This document shows, in pieces, positions 1-32,491 of a DNA stretch of 64,000 nt. The notes below the pieces were generated by a model. The model did no database searches and had not been told where the DNA came from. It saw nothing but the letters and a program-made list of their open reading frames with translations. The first letter of the stretch is position 1. Every line of letters starts with the position of its first letter. The position numbers and the translations under genes are program-made. The DNA is taken from NCBI RefSeq assembly GCF_035582795.1, contig NC_134365.1, forward strand, positions 76,923,635-76,987,634, read 5' to 3'. Source of the DNA: Mycteria americana. Lineage: Eukaryota; Chordata; Aves; Ciconiiformes; Ciconiidae.

Positions 1-3000
1 TGTTCCTAGCTCTAGCCCTCCGTCCTTGCTGATGGAGCAGAAGTACAACCTTCCTATTTTCTCCTCTCTCTTTACATGAGATTAATGGGGTGGGTAGGGG
101 AGTCCTATCTTGCAGCCACACATGCATGCACAGTAAAGCAATTTGAGTGGGTACTGCTAAAACGCAAATGATTGGATTGTCTTAAAAAGCCCTTCTGCAA
201 AGAAACTAAAATGAGTTATTTGAAAGGACTGAGCTCATGGAGGTTTTGGTATGTCATTGCAAGTCATTCAACACAGAGGGAGTGTTCCAAGTACTGGATG
301 TCTCAAAATGTACTCCTAACTTTGGGACAGAGCTATTGATAGTAGAGCATAAAGAATGTAATTGTATCGCCAAAGGCTGAGGCAAGTGGAGCCGAGATGG
401 AAGTGATCTTATTTTAGTGGGTTTGTGTTTCTAAACTTTAGGTTACCAGTCTCCCATTGTTAGTGAAAGCAAAGGTTATGCTGTTTCAATCAAAAGTTTC
501 TTTCCTACTTGAAGTGGACAAAAGATTAACTCTAAAAGGAAGAAAACAAAGTGCATATACTTCATATAGGTGTAGATATACATAGTTTATATATATACAC
601 CCATATACATATGTAGTTTTGTATATACACACATTTCACCCAGCCTGTATCTTTTCCCATCAGGGAAATGAATTTGTGTTTGTCAGCCATGCTTGCTGCT
701 CATTGAAAGCAGCAAGAACAGAATCACGGCCGCTGTACATGGGAGACTTCTGCTGCTCGGCTTCGTTGAATAGCAGGAAATCCTGGAGTGCAGCACAACT
801 CCAATATTCAGTTTTTATTCCATATTAGGAAATATTTCCTTATCATTACTGCGGGTATGTTGGAATGATTTGTGAGATTAATTTCTGTGAGCCAAATTAA
901 AAGATGAGGGCCTGTCGCTTACTTCTGGCTTTTGGACAAACTCCACGGGAAGGAATGGAAGCTCAGCATGGGGAGGGGTGGCCCTTTTCAAACAACGCAG
1001 GTGAAACTAGCCTCACCAAAACTAGTTTAAAAGAAATTGTTTTAGCCTGGTGCAGTTCCTCAATCTGGGTTGCGCAGCTTCTTGTGCTGGCACAAAGCAC
1101 CGAGTGGCAGCGGGAAAGAAACAAACAGATGGTTTGGTGGAAAGTGGGACGGCTTCTTTCAGAAACAGTACTGGCTAATGCCAACTTACAGTGTGCATAC
1201 AACCGTAGCCTTTGCTGGGGAGGAGGTGGTTGGTGTTTTTCGGAGGGTTTTTTTGCCTAGTCCACTCAGAACTCAGGTATTTGTAGGTTTAGGAGTCTAC
1301 CCCAAGACAGGAAAGTAACTTCCTTGGCTTTGAAAGCACCTCTTTCTTGTGTGCACTGGGTGAAAAGCTCTCCTGGAGTGTAGGGGGCATGTTGGAGCCA
1401 GCCACTGACACCCTGAGCTGCTCTCTGGGCCTCGCAGTCCCCGGGGTTTCCCTGGTGTCATCAGTCCCAGAAACACAGCAGCCGCTGAGGCTGCAGGATC
1501 CGTGCAGCATTTGCATCCCCAAGTCCTGCATGTCTGTGAATGTCTCCTCGAGGTTTTCTCACGGTCATGGGGGCAGGGCACTGGAAGCATCCGCTCTTTT
1601 TTGGTTTACAAGCTGGGGCTGGGTGAGCCATGGAGTGCTCTTTGCTTTTAGCTGTGACTATAAGGGGCAACTCACCCAGACGCTCCATGGGGAAACCAAG
1701 AATGACTTAAAATGGCTAAAACATTTGAACATCTTTTGCTTTTAAATAGCAAAGCCTGTTCCAACAGGGCTAATTTTACTTGGTTTCTTAGTGCTACTTT
1801 AAATAGAAGAAATGTAATTCATTCTGTAACTTTAAAGTAGCAAAACTTCTTAGAACATAACGCACATTGTGGAATGAATAACAAAAGAAATGAAGTATAT
1901 AAATGAGGTAAATGAAATGCTAAAGTGTCAGTGACAGCTTGTTGTAGTCTTGTTATTTCATTTTCCCTTCTCAGATGAGGACTGTAAAAACTGGAGGGTG
2001 TCAGAAAGATCTGGTCTTGGCAATAACATTGAAGAAGAATCTGTGTGTGAAGTATCTGATTTGTTGTATTTGGCAAGGAATATTACTTCCTTCAGGTAGC
2101 ATGTTAAATAAAATAGGGGCTTGTGAATGGTGATACTACTGAAAACATTAATTATGTAGGGACATAATATTTATTTTTCTTTCTGAAACATACCCCAGAG
2201 CAGCACTTGGCAAACACGCTGATCTGATAACTGTGAACTTCAGTAACAGCAGTAGTGCAGCTAGCATCATCCAGAGGCCAAGAATAGGAATATTAGGTCA
2301 AAACCTATTGAGCTGAAGGCTTTTTTTTTTTTTTTTCTTTGACATAAGTGAACTTTGGACAAGGCTCCGTTCTGAACATGGAAGTCTTTATTTAGTAATA
2401 ACACAAGTATTAAGATCAGGCTCCACGAGTTGAAAAATATTGGCCCATAATTTATGTAGATTGGAGTAGCAGGGTTTTCTTATCTGCTTGCTGCTTGGAG
2501 ACTTCAGGATCCTGTAGTGTTTTGTTTGTTTCTGGAGGTTGCTCAAAAGCTTCAGAAGTGGATTTAAATTGGGTTATAGAAAAAGAAGGCAGGGAACCTC
2601 TCCAGGAGGAGGTTTGGTATAAACAATTGAATGGTGAAAATATGCACAGTGCAGTTGCCAAATTTGTGCTAGCAGAAACTGTAGCGCAGAAAGTCATTTT
2701 CCCTCTGGGCTTATACCGCAGTATGACCGCTTTCTCGTTCTGTTTCATCATTGGAGCTATCAGCTGTTGTACAACATTTTTATCTTTGCTTTCTGTTTGC
2801 GTGTCAGCTCATACCACGTACAGTTGCATGTTTCAGAAGTTGCCCAGGGTGCCTGGGTGGCTGCTGCTCCTCCCCTCACTCTTGCTGGTATGTCACACCA
2901 CCTCATCCTGCTGAGCCTTTGGTTGCTTATTTCATTTATCGGTCCCTGCCCACTGCCTTTTGGTGTGAATCATGTGGTTATTTGTGTATGGTGGGTTGGT

Positions 3001-6000
3001 TTTTTTTCTCGTATATATATATATCTCTCTCCTGTCTCTCTTTAAGAGAATCCAAACAATTTGGAGACAGCAGGGCTGGCACTCATACTTGAAGCCTTGC
3101 TATATCCATGCTGCTTTCCTAGATAGCACTTCATTTTTTAAATACAATCCTTGTCACTGGTGGTTTTTAGTGCCCAGTTTTGCAAGTTGCTTTGCTGTGT
3201 TGTCTGTAAGGAGTCAAGCAGCGTTACTAAGTCCGCTCTAGCTTCTCACCCAGAAGAGCTCCAGCACTACGCACGGTGGTGATAGCTGGCATTTCTGAAG
3301 GTACTCGCTTTATTGAGCTGTACGTGTTTACTTTGGAACAGGTCTGGCACAGAAAGCCTATCTCTCCTTTCTCTTTTACTTTCTAATTCTTGAAAAATGC
3401 CATTTGTATGCTTCATTTCAGGAGCAAGTTAAATGACAAAATGTGTCATGCTGAGAAAATGGGAACTTTGAAAGGCAGAAATATGTTTCAGTATCTGCCT
3501 TACCCGGAGGCTTTCACTCAAGAGCCAAATTCCCTTGGAATGTAAATGGAAACTTTATAAACTCTGCAATTTTACCCTTTTTACTGCAATAGTGAACTGC
3601 CTTCCTACTTGCTGGGCATTAGGGGAGTGTTTGGGTGTATAAATGAAAATTATCAGCCTTTCTGTGAAGTGACATAGCTGTTTTGGGAGGAAGGGTTGGT
3701 GTTCCCTGTCCTGCTGAACATGTATGTAGCTTTACGTTTTAAATCCGAATCAGAGACCCAGCAGCGTGATGTAAGTAGCATCATTCTGTCATGCAGAAAA
3801 AGATGTGCTTTTCTCTCCGAGAGAATTATATGTGGTGTTTGCTCCCTAACTTAAATATGCACTAAGTAATGAGTCCATAGTAAATTTATTCTAGAGCTAC
3901 TGTATAATTATACTACACACATGGTTTAAAAAATAAGAATGGTATTTCCATTGTGTGACTTAAGTCTAGATGAATTTGATAGCATAGATCCAGCCTTATT
4001 TGATAGTAAGAACAAGCTACATGATACAACACAGATGTGCAGGAGACCTGCCTGTAAAGAGACTGGCACCTTCAGACCCATTCTTACAGAAGTGAAGTCT
4101 AGTCGTGATACCCACCACTGTCTAACTGGCACAGACTTGCTCTTTTGCTGGGCAATCGGCATAAGAGAAAGCAAGAATTGATCAAATAGGTTACTGTAGT
4201 ATCCCAAGAAATGTGAAACCCTCTAATAGGGAAGAGAGCTGGAAAGATTGGTTTCAGTTTTCACTGCTTGTAGCATACTCACATATTTATATTCTCACTG
4301 AAGTGAGAAATCATTAAAAAAAGTACATGTGAAATGTTGGAAGAATATGTTAGATCAGAAATTATGAACTTGTCTGCTTTGGGGGAGTGTTGGTTTTTTG
4401 TGTGTTTTGTTGCGGTTTTCTTTTTCCTATCAAAGTATTTGAATCTTCACCACCACTACAGTTCAAATGTTTGATGATGTGAAGTGTTATGATTATGCTC
4501 TCTACTCCACATCCTTGTCCTGTTGCTCCATTTTACAGGCTGGAAAGTATGCCATGGGGTAATAAAGCAAATTTCTTGAGATCTTGTAGCACATCTGTGT
4601 CGGGATCCTGTTTCATCCCTTGTTATCCTTTTCTCTTTAAAGTCTAGAGCTACCTGGATAGGTAGAAATAGGCTCTAAAATTTACCAAGGGTGTCAAACC
4701 TCCATCCTTCCTTCCTGCCAAGCGACAGCTCTGTGCTTGCTCTCTTCTTCGCACATCCTGGATGTCCTGAGATGGAGCTGTGGAGGCTGGAGACGATGTG
4801 CAAGGGGCTTGGATTTGTGTTCTCAGCCCTTCCTGATTAGAAAATGATCCTGCAAGGTGCCAAGTGTTTTTTTCAGGGGAGAACAGTTCTCTAGGTACCT
4901 TGATTTCTTCCATCTCTCCTCTTCTGAGTTGTTGTAGCAGGTGGGATTGGATGCCTCAGTGATTTTGCTCTGATTAACCAGAGCCTGAATCCAATAGTCT
5001 AATATGAAAACATTAATGATGGACTGTGGGAGCTCCCAAGAAGCACCCTGGAGAGGACGTGAGTTTTGAGTTACCAGTTGTGTAGCAGAAGCCGGGTGTG
5101 GGGTTTTCAACAGTGGAAACACTTTCAGGAAAATTGGTCGAGGGTTTGACTTAGAGCTGTTGTGATAGGTAGAAGCACAGACTGAAGTTGTAGTAAACAC
5201 TGCTTGGCCTTCCTCTGCTTCCCAATCAGGAAAGATCTGTGAATAAAATGATCAAACGTATGCTTGGACCAGGCAGCATTTTTCTACCAGAAAGGAGATG
5301 GTTGGTCAGGACAGACTTGCTCAAAGGAGACTCTTGAAAACTCCGGCTTGTTAGCATTGGGTCTGCTGTCCCCCTTCTGCTGCTGTACCCTGCTCTCCCT
5401 TGTCCTTTGGGAACATCCTTCATCTCCTCCCTGCTATGCTGCTGTCCCACCTGCTCTTGGGCAAGATGTCCCCTGGTCACCCCAGACCTGTAGGTCACCT
5501 CATCCCTCTCTCCTGTGCCCACACCATAGGTGCTTGCTGCTGAGCAGAGCAGGCATCAGGAGAAAGGCTCACGCTGTGAGTTCAGCCATCCGTCCAGGAG
5601 GCACAGGCTCAATTTCTGGGCCAAGCAGCACATATGGCATCTCTGCTTCTGGCAGCTCTGAGAGGTTGTCCTGCGGGCTGTGTGCTGCTCAGTGTCTCCT
5701 GTCGATTAGGTCGGTTTGATGTCTCTCTCGTTCACAGCCAGTGGTGTATCATTTTTTCCAAAGTAACAGGCCCTTCGGAAAGAAAGGTCTTCTGTCCTCA
5801 TTGGCCAGAGGAGTTTTTGACAAATACATCTGGCTGGTTAATATGACCTTCTTCATGGTCCAGGGAGCCTAATGCAAGGCTGGTGATGCAGCAGGAGTGG
5901 AATGGTTCCATTATGCAAATGGCATGAACTTGGGTGAATTAATAGTTTTCTGAGGGCATTTCCAAGAACTATGGGTGGCATCTTTTCAAAACGTTCCCGT

Positions 6001-8818
6001 TAACGTGCTGAGGTCAGTAGGAGTAGTGTGCTGTCAATAAAAGGCCCCATTTTGAAGCTTCTTCTTTCCTGCCTCCATCCCCTCTGGCATCATTTGTTTA
6101 TAAAGGTCGTACTTAAGGATTTTACTTGGTTACTCCCAACTGAATATTTTGTCTGGGATGTGGATTTGTGCTTCTTTGGGGGTTTGTTAGCGGAAGCAGA
6201 GAGGACGGAGGAAAAAGGACGAAGAGGTTTTCTCGGCTGTGAGTTGACGTAGGATTTTGCAGGGTACCTTGTATCTCCTGCCAGGTCTGTGATCTTTTCC
6301 ACTTACTTTGGGGAACCTGGAGAGCTCAGGGCACTTCTTGGTTTTACAAAGTCTATATTTTCCTACTGTTAGAACTACAGTGAGGGTCAGCCCCGCTATT
6401 TATAGTGTGGTGTGCTAGTGCCAGGATTGTTATCTCCTTTTTACAGGCTTAATAAAATCAAGTGACTTAGATTTGCTATTTGGTAACGTCTGCATTTGTG
6501 AGTATAGGAGCATGGGGAAAACAAATTAACAGGAAACAAAATTGCAGTGTTATTTTATCCTACCAGGAATACAAGACGTGCAAAGGATAAATATCCTGTT
6601 GCTTGCCGGTGCTAGAGTGCCCTCATTATACCTTAAGTAAAGGTTAATCCATTTCAAGCCTGGGTTAATGCTATGCTATCCTGGCAGTCCAAAGTGATCA
6701 GAAGGCGGGTTTTTACTCTATTAGGTCATTTCTTGAAATAACTTAATCACTAATGCCAGCATGCGGTCAGCAGTTGCTCTGTTTGATTTGGGTGTGTCAA
6801 CATGCTGTAGGTTTTGCTCTCAGATACCTGTTTTATATTTATCTTTTCCCACCTATCAAGGGAGAAAGAGAGTGTAATATTGTATAACAGACTCAATACA
6901 GAGAGCAGAGCCAAGTTCTCCAACTTTTCAAGAAGTGTTCAGTATGGGGTACGTGTTTGTATGAAGAATAAACCCCTTAATTTTCAGTAAAGATTATTAA
7001 CAGTTGACAGCTCTCATCTGTCTTTAGTAGAAAATTGAAGGGGATAAAAGATTGATTAAAAAATAGAAATATTGACATCATCATGAAGCAGCTGTAGTGC
7101 TATTAAAACCTCCTGGTATATGTATAGAGAGATACATTTTTATTCTCAGAATTCTGGTGTCTTGCGCACTCCAAATTACACAGCTAAAATAATATCTACA
7201 TAATGCTATAAAACGCCTTTATTTGTGACACAGCAGCTGCGTTTCTGGCAACAAATATCTTATTGTCGCACCAAATCCAATTAAAAATCCACAAGATGAA
7301 ATGCTGTCTTCACAGAGGGTAGCAGGCAAATCCAAAACAAAAAACTCAGAGCAGAATTAAGCAATCTTCCTGTCTGATGTGGATGTGCAAGTTTTCTTCT
7401 GCATGAAACTTTTAATCTGTCACCTTAAAAGGTATTAGGATCTGCTTGCAGATCATAAACCTAATTTGGGATTTGTCTTCCTCAAAATCCCCTGGTGAAA
7501 TAGAAGGATTACGTAAATAATCAAAAGGAAGTGTACGTAGTTCTGTGTAATTTTCCAAAACCAACCCCAAAACAACCTGAACAAACGAGCGTGGGGCTGA
7601 GATGCTGCTATTTGTGGCTCCCCTCCGTGAGGCTCTCCTAAAGTGCCTCAACCCACTTCCAGGTAGGGCATGAGTCCTAGGACAAACTGTGCTGCTTTTT
7701 TTTTATCTCCCCTGGCTTCCCTAGGCCAGCTGCAAGAGACTCAGGACTGTCTTAAGATGTCTTTTCCCAGTGTTAAAAGCATTGTTGTAGCACATCCAAG
7801 TTCTTTGGGTTCAAGATGAAAGCTATCAAAGAGAGCAGCCTTTCTTCTTTCCTCCAGTTTTTTTAAGTGCTCAGTGACCATGTGCCCAGACCTGTAAGTA
7901 CTTTATCTACATGGATAACATATTTACAGCTGCATAAGAAGATTCCTCCCCAAATTTGAGAATCCAAACACAGGGAGCTCTGTAACGAACAGCCGCTCCA
8001 GAAAACATTCATTTCATCAGTGGCATGGCACAGACGTGGTCGGAAAGCAAACAAATGGAAAGACTGGTTGCCTAATGGCTCTGTGGTGGGGAAGGGTTTT
8101 CTATTCTTGGTGGTTGGTTGTTGCTTTAAAAACAAACAAACAAACAAACAAAAAAAAACCAACAAAAAAAAACCAGCAACAGAAGTCTTCCATTTAAAAT
8201 ATGGCAATTCCATTATTTCATTTTCATGAGATGATTTCTAGAAATCCCCCCAACTGTCCACATGTAATTTTGTTGAGCGGCTTTAAAATTCAAAGATATT
8301 TAATGGCTATCTTCTGTCCTTGAAACGGCTTCTCCTCTGGATGGGACTAGGGGTTTTTTCCATTTACTTTTTCATTTTATCCTGACCTTTTGGTAGCACC
8401 TAGCATTTCTGGAGTCTGAAATTGTCATAGAGTTGTGACATACCCAGCTGTGGGAGCTGCCTGGTCCTCCTCTCGCTTCCCCCTTTTTTCCTTTCTGTGC
8501 TCCACCGTCTCTTCCCTCCCTCAGGCTGGGCTCAAGTCTGCCGGAGGTACATTTTCCTCATTTGTGGACAAGTGCTGCTGGGTGAGCTGCCTGTAGCCTG
8601 CATAATTCTTTGCTATGATTCACCCTTTGTTTTGCCAACATGTTATTTTTTTAGAGAGTGGGTAGTAAGTCCTCCTGCTATCTCTCAGGATAATTTTATA
8701 ATACACTTTTAAACGGAGTTTCTTATATAGCATCTAAGAATTTGGAGATGGAGAGTGGGAAAGAGGAAAAATTTTTTTTTTTTTCAAGTGAGTAATGATT
8801 TGACATGCTCTGTTTCAG
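1..8818 (+). other. STK38L: STK38L intron 1 (3' part)
   Basis: No coding exon is supported here. The non-coding first exon and promoter of STK38L are expected upstream of the window, since there is no CpG island in this stretch. It holds T-runs, a short TA-rich tract near 565-615, a TATATA tract near 3011-3023 and a (CAAA)n tract at 8127-8173. The open frames in it are short and overlap on both strands with no domain, so I treat them as chance. Confidence 0.8.
8127..8173 (+). repeat. (CAAA)n / A-rich simple repeat
   Basis: Repeated aaac units merging into A-runs interrupted by CC. Confidence 0.85.
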
Positions 8819-8829
8819 TACATGTTACC

Positions 8830-26932
<18,103 letters not shown>

Positions 26933-27696
26933 AACAAAACACAAACCCACAAAAGGAATAAAAATACAAACCTCAGGTAGCTGCATCACCAGACCTGCTT
27001 GGCGTTAGTTATCAATACATTGACTCTGGTGCGCATCAATTTCACAAGGAAATTCTACAGGATTAGGATTTCTAAGACTACTACAGGAATTAGTTGGCAG
27101 TGCCAGCTGGCTTTTTTTTTTTTTTTTTAATATTTGAATATTTTTGTTAACTTTATTATACAAAGGTACTGGAATAAAAGGAACATACATCCCTTTAACT
27201 GCACTGCCTATGTGTGTATAACGGTTAATTATGCCTCTCTGTACTGTGGCTTTGTTTGTACTGTAAACCATCTAATCCACCCAGGAGTAAAACATATCAT
27301 TTTATGCAGCACTGTTGTTATACTGCTTACCTGGTGGGTTGTAGATATGCAGTATAAAAAAAACATTGCCCACATCTGCAAAATTCTCTGAGCAGTTGCT
27401 CAAGGGTGTTCCATTTGTGGTCTGCAGATACCCCATGAGTGTGGGAACATTGAATTATTTTAAATAGCAGTGTCCTGTGGGCCTACTTGTACCCTGCCTA
27501 CCCTCGCTTCTGCCCACTGGAGGGCTTTATCAGCCGATCATCCCTTCTTCTCTGTCTTCCTTTTTCCACTGTGTGTGGTGGTGAGACATTCCCGGTGATC
27601 TTTTTAGTGGTATTTCTGCTTTAAATGATAGTTGATGGGTATTACTGGTTAAGATTATGATGCCTGTTGGCAACATCAGAAGAAAAAAGGAATCTG

Positions 27697-27702
27697 AATA
27701 AA
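27697..27702 (+). promoter_or_regulatory. Candidate proximal poly(A) signal AATAAA for STK38L
   Basis: The hexamer lies about 0.77 kb after the stop. Its downstream region is A-rich rather than GT-rich, so it is weaker than the distal candidate. Confidence 0.3.
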
Positions 27703-30700
27703 AATTATAAAGATTTTTAACAGAAGGGAAACTTTCTGATACGAAGTTCTGAAGAGATGGCAGAGTTTCCAGGACTGCATTCCTGCCTCTCCTGTAAAGC
27801 AGATCATCTTTTTGCTACTCATAATTCAAATAGCCTTTTCTGTCTGTGCAAAATGTATTCTAGAAAAGTGATCAAATTGCTGCTTTTTCTTTTTTGTCTC
27901 CCTAAGAAGTTCCAGGCAGAAGGGATCCTGCTCTAGCCTTTTCTTTCCAGAATACCCCATAACAGCCTCTGCCAAGCTAGAGGAAATGGAGCACCCCACT
28001 AGACTCAGACTCTCCTGTGGGCTCCATACTCTTCTAGTATCTCCATCTAACGTGGACCATGGGATTACAAAGGATCAGCTGAGTCTGCAGTGCAGTTTCC
28101 AGGAACCACAACCAACCATGACTGAATTGGGCAGAGCATCTAAATGCTATTCTCCCCAATCTGCAGGATGCTGACAAACTGACAGCAGAGACGGGTCTCC
28201 TTCTCCTAGGTCGAGGAAACTGAAGCAGAAATCCCTCCATATGCAGGGTATGGTTTTGCTTCTCAGCCCAGCAGCAGTTCAGGACTGAATTGCACTCCTT
28301 GAACAGTTTGCAATTATCTGGTCGCTGGTAAATTTATCTGTATCTCTGCCTGTACTAGCGTATTATCTGCAGTACTTTGAGTCTATCACAATTACAGCAG
28401 AGATCTTTGTCATTTTCTGGTTACAAAAGAGATTTACAGCAATGAACAATTCCCCAGTAACTGAACAAGCAGAGTCACTGTTGCTGTCTTCCTCCTCTAA
28501 ATGGAAGTGAAAGGCACTGTAAAACCTCTGCAACACCCATCAGAGTGAAGCAAAGGATGTTTTGGCATTCAGTAGGAAAGACTCCATTAGACTGGCTTTT
28601 GCAGCAAAATGGAAGTGACTATTTATAAAGCCATTGCAGAAATATTTATTGCTGTTAGGCACCATGGTATCAGCTGTTCTGAATTATTTGTATGCTTTTA
28701 AAAACACACCGGGGTGTTCATCTGCTGCATTAAAGACCATTTACCAACAAGATTTCTGTGCATCAGTGGCTTACCGATGTGCATGTAGTCTTCCCCAATC
28801 CAACAGCTACTAGGCTCCTCAAGGGCTTCAGTGATGTCTTTCCTCCAATATTTTGTCTCCCTTCAAGCATCTAGTATCTGTTATTTATAGTGCATTTCTA
28901 CAAAAAAATTTTAGTCTTCAGCTCATCAGAGAGGAGTAGCCAGTGCCTCAGGACCCGTCCAATTTATACAGTATTATATCAGAACATGGCTAAGCTAAAC
29001 TTTTGCCTAAATGCTGGACTTACACAGGAACAGTTCATTGATCTCCCATTTCATCTTCCCAGACCTTACACTAATTAACACCCCTTTGCTGCTGTTGGGG
29101 CAAGATCCCTCAGAAATTCTCCAGTGTTGTTCTTAGCCTTGTCAATGTAGTGAAGCTCTACTTGTATCCATCCAAAGACTGTCCAAAACCAATAATTCAC
29201 TTAAGTCTGAAAGTGTAAAGGTGGTTTTCATTCTGCCAGTGCCCTAGTAGCTTCTGAGGCTTCTCAGGAAAGGAAATGCCCTTTTGAAGGCCTTCAGTCC
29301 CTTCTACAGACACAGAAGAGCTTGGGCAGAAAATATGAGATGCAAACTTGGCTTCAAAGGACACTGCTGTTCAAAAGACAATTTTTATTAGTTTTAATTT
29401 CGAATCTGATTCATGGGGCACTATGTGCACCAGAAGTGGAATTCCTGTGAACAACATATTTCAAAGGACCACAGTAACCCTATTTGCATAATATAAAAAG
29501 AAGTCTTTGCTTGAACTTGCTAAGACAAGATAAGTTTCATGGAAACTGCAAATGCTCAGTAATACTGGTGATTTTTTTTTCCTGTGGGGTTTGGGGGAGG
29601 GGAGATAAATACACACTTAATTCAAAGCTATCCATTAAACAACTATGTCTGTACATACTCACTGGTTTACAAACTTGGAAAAAAGCTCAACCCTTACATT
29701 TGTAACACTAAAGATAATACTCATTTAAAATTGCGGATGATTAATCATATCAGTGCTCACATAGGAGTTATATCCATAGGGAAACAGCCTGCAGCCTATT
29801 TAGCATAAACTCCTGTATTGTGGTAGTTGATTTTTTTTTTTTAAACATAGCATTATTTTAATCAGTAAGTCAAACAAAATATTAACTACTGCTTTTAGGA
29901 TGATAGAATTTTTTTAAAGGTGAAACTGTGGCACTGTAATGGATTAAGGAGAACAGAAGGTTAATCTACACTGGCTTTCAAAAAATGGAAGTGCAACATA
30001 TCCTTTGTTTTGTTATTTTTGTCTTATTCCTTTGGATGGTTGTGTTTTTTCCTTTGGCGATGTTTGTCACTGTGCCATTTATTTTTATTATTCTTGGAGT
30101 ACCAAAGATCCTGAAATGGCTTGATGATTGCAACCATGTGAAAATTTATTTTCTGGAAGTATGTTTTGTTAACTTTTGTTAAAATGTGTAATTGTGTATG
30201 CAAATTGTTATCAGAAGTTTGCTGGGAAGTTAACCTATTCCAGCAGGGAAAACTTGAGTGCATCGATGAAAGTGGTGAGCCTGAATCCAAATTCTGGATC
30301 AGAATACCCTGAAACTGGGGAGGAAGCTTGGATTGGGAAACACAGCTGAGCTTTTGCACTTTGTTCCATCTCCAATCAGTGTGAGTGAGTGGCCTTAGGT
30401 ACAGGACATCAGCAGAGGTTTTCATGTGCAAAAGGAGTTAAAAAAATTGCCAGCATTCAGAAATCAAATATTGTTGATACTGCATTTGCACTGTTAAATT
30501 TGCCTTGCTGGAGAGTTATATAAGTGTTATTTTTATAGGTCAATTGTTAAACACCTGAGCCATTGGATACAGTATGGAATAATAGCATCTGACGTGGGTG
30601 AATTCACCTAAGTGCAAAGGGGCTTGCTGAAAGCTCTCCACACTACTAAGATAAATGGGCATAAGCAGTACAAAGGGTGTTGTGTTGGCTCCTTCTAAAG

Positions 30701-30984
30701 AGGTGACTTTCCTCCTCTGCAACAGCAAGTAGGGAATACTGCAGTTTAGCCCGGTTATACTCTAATGCTTAGGAAGTGCTCTCACTTTTTCAATAATACG
30801 AGCAATTACAAGTGTTGTAACATACTGTACCTTGTCCTTTTAATGTTGATATATTACAGCAGCTCGTTCTTGGAGTCGAAATGGCAACTGCTATATTTTT
30901 CCTAGACTGTTTCATTAGATGTGGTTGGGAAAGTTACATAGAAGCATTATAAAAATTTATATGAGGCTTTTTACAGCATTTGAA

Positions 30985-30990
30985 AATAAA
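30985..30990 (+). promoter_or_regulatory. Candidate distal poly(A) signal AATAAA for STK38L
   Basis: A canonical hexamer followed by a T-run, then gttgctggttttattttttc, a GT/T-rich downstream element at the expected distance. It is the strongest cleavage candidate after the stop codon. Confidence 0.55.
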
Positions 30991-31884
30991 AGTAGCATTC
31001 TTTTTGTAAAGTTGCTGGTTTTATTTTTTCACACCAGGGTACTGGATTTCTTTCTCTTTGGAATGGGAGGCATCTAAGGAATTGAGACACTATTTTGTGT
31101 ATTTTCATCTTGAATTCCATGGACAGTGAAAACCCCAGTGTCGCTACTCTCAATCAGGAAGTAGAGATCACAAAAATTGCTCGACTTGTACCAACTGCAG
31201 TCACGTGAAGCTACTTCTATAAAATGGTTATTGCTCTTCACAAGAGACTTATCATCCCTGTAGACTATAATTTATTCAAGAAAGGCTTCCATGGGCAGTT
31301 GTGTCCTTTGATTTGCTATGGAAACAATTTTGTCTTACTGTTCCCCATTCCTTGCTGAGTTTAGAGCAGTGGCAGCAGGTGCAGTTGTGAAATAGTCACA
31401 TAAAAAAATTATTACAGAGTTGAGCAGCTGAAAGCAAAGAGGAGCTAGCAGCTGGTGACTGGCCTTCTCTGGAGCCCTCCAGTGAATAACAGCCTTCCAC
31501 TTGAGAACTGCTGCTCTCAGTAAATGATACAATTTTAACAGAATTTTACAAATTCTATTTAATGGGATTACACTTTTCTTCCAGTAACCAGATGTTATCT
31601 CACAGAGCTACATATCATAAGGAAATGCAGGCTTAGTTCTTTATCTCTTTGCATTACCAAATTCAGTATTCCTCAAAAATACAGCACTTTAATGGCAAAT
31701 ATAAAGGCTGTGCCTTCAGCATGTGGAGAAATGTTTGGTTTTGTTTCTTTTTTTTTAAAATCAACCACTTTAAATATTTAGTGTTTATAAAACATACTGC
31801 AAATAACTGTTGTGCGTTTTTCATGTCTTTATTCTTGTACAAAGTGTGCCTTGTACCTAAGCAAAACAATTGTGCTTTGGAGAC

Positions 31885-31890
31885 AATAAA
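31885..31890 (+). promoter_or_regulatory. Alternative distal AATAAA for STK38L
   Basis: The hexamer in gacaataaaatgtcttttc is followed by T-rich sequence. It could end a longer STK38L transcript or be unused. Confidence 0.3.
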
Positions 31891-32367
31891 ATGTCTTTTC
31901 TGACAATCTTCCTATGGCAAGAGAAGGGAGGAGTATTCAAAAGAGTGTCTCTTGCTGTTGGGAGTGATGACAATAGCAGTTCCTTGTCTAGTCCAGAGCT
32001 GGGATATATTTGCAGTTCAGGCAGTGCTTTTAATGTACTTCCTTTAGGTAATTTTATTTATCATGCATGTAAATTTTAAATATCAGAGGGGTTCTAAAAT
32101 GCCTATCCCATAGCTGAATTTCAAAGATGAACGCAGGTTTTAAATGTGGGTGCCAGTAGACTGTAACCTGTCAGCCATGCTGGGTTCAGCAATGCTAGGC
32201 TCTGCTGCGCAGAATGCCATTGTGCTTAAAGGAAGTTGCTGTCTGAAAGATACCAGGTATGTTAACTATTGGGACAGTTGAAGGGCAAGTTAATGTATAT
32301 ATAATACATTTAACTTATTCTCTGTCAATAGTAATGGCTCCAGGATTTGCACACTTGATCATGCAGA

Positions 32368-32491
32368 AACACTTCTACAGTCAGTGTGAGGAAAAATGAA
32401 TCTTTACACATGCAGAGAGAGTTCATTGCACAGGAACACTTTTACAGTTGGTGTGAGGGGAAATGAATCTTTACACATGCAGAGAGAGTTC
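32368..32491 (+). repeat. Tandem duplication, about 67-bp unit, 1.9 copies
   Basis: Two adjacent copies share tgaatctttacacatgcaga and the following gagagttcat exactly. They differ at a few places in the first part (cttctacagtcagtgtgag versus cttttacagttggtgtgag). The offset between copies is 67 bp. Confidence 0.88.

Larger units (their letters stand above)
26933..31010 (+). other. STK38L: STK38L 3' UTR (probable extent)
   Basis: No splice signals or further coding frames follow the stop codon. AATAAA hexamers occur at 26957, 27173, 27697 and 30985. The one at 30985 is followed within about 40 bases by a T- and GT-rich stretch, the usual downstream element, which makes a roughly 4-kb 3' UTR the best guess. 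A further AATAAA at 31885 would lengthen it by 0.9 kb. The exact end cannot be fixed without transcript data. Confidence 0.55.

Noticed and set aside
2495..2914. 139-codon plus-strand frame in STK38L intron 1
   Set aside because: It has hydrophobic Cys/Leu-rich chance composition, overlaps other open frames and lacks exon boundaries or homology that I recognise.
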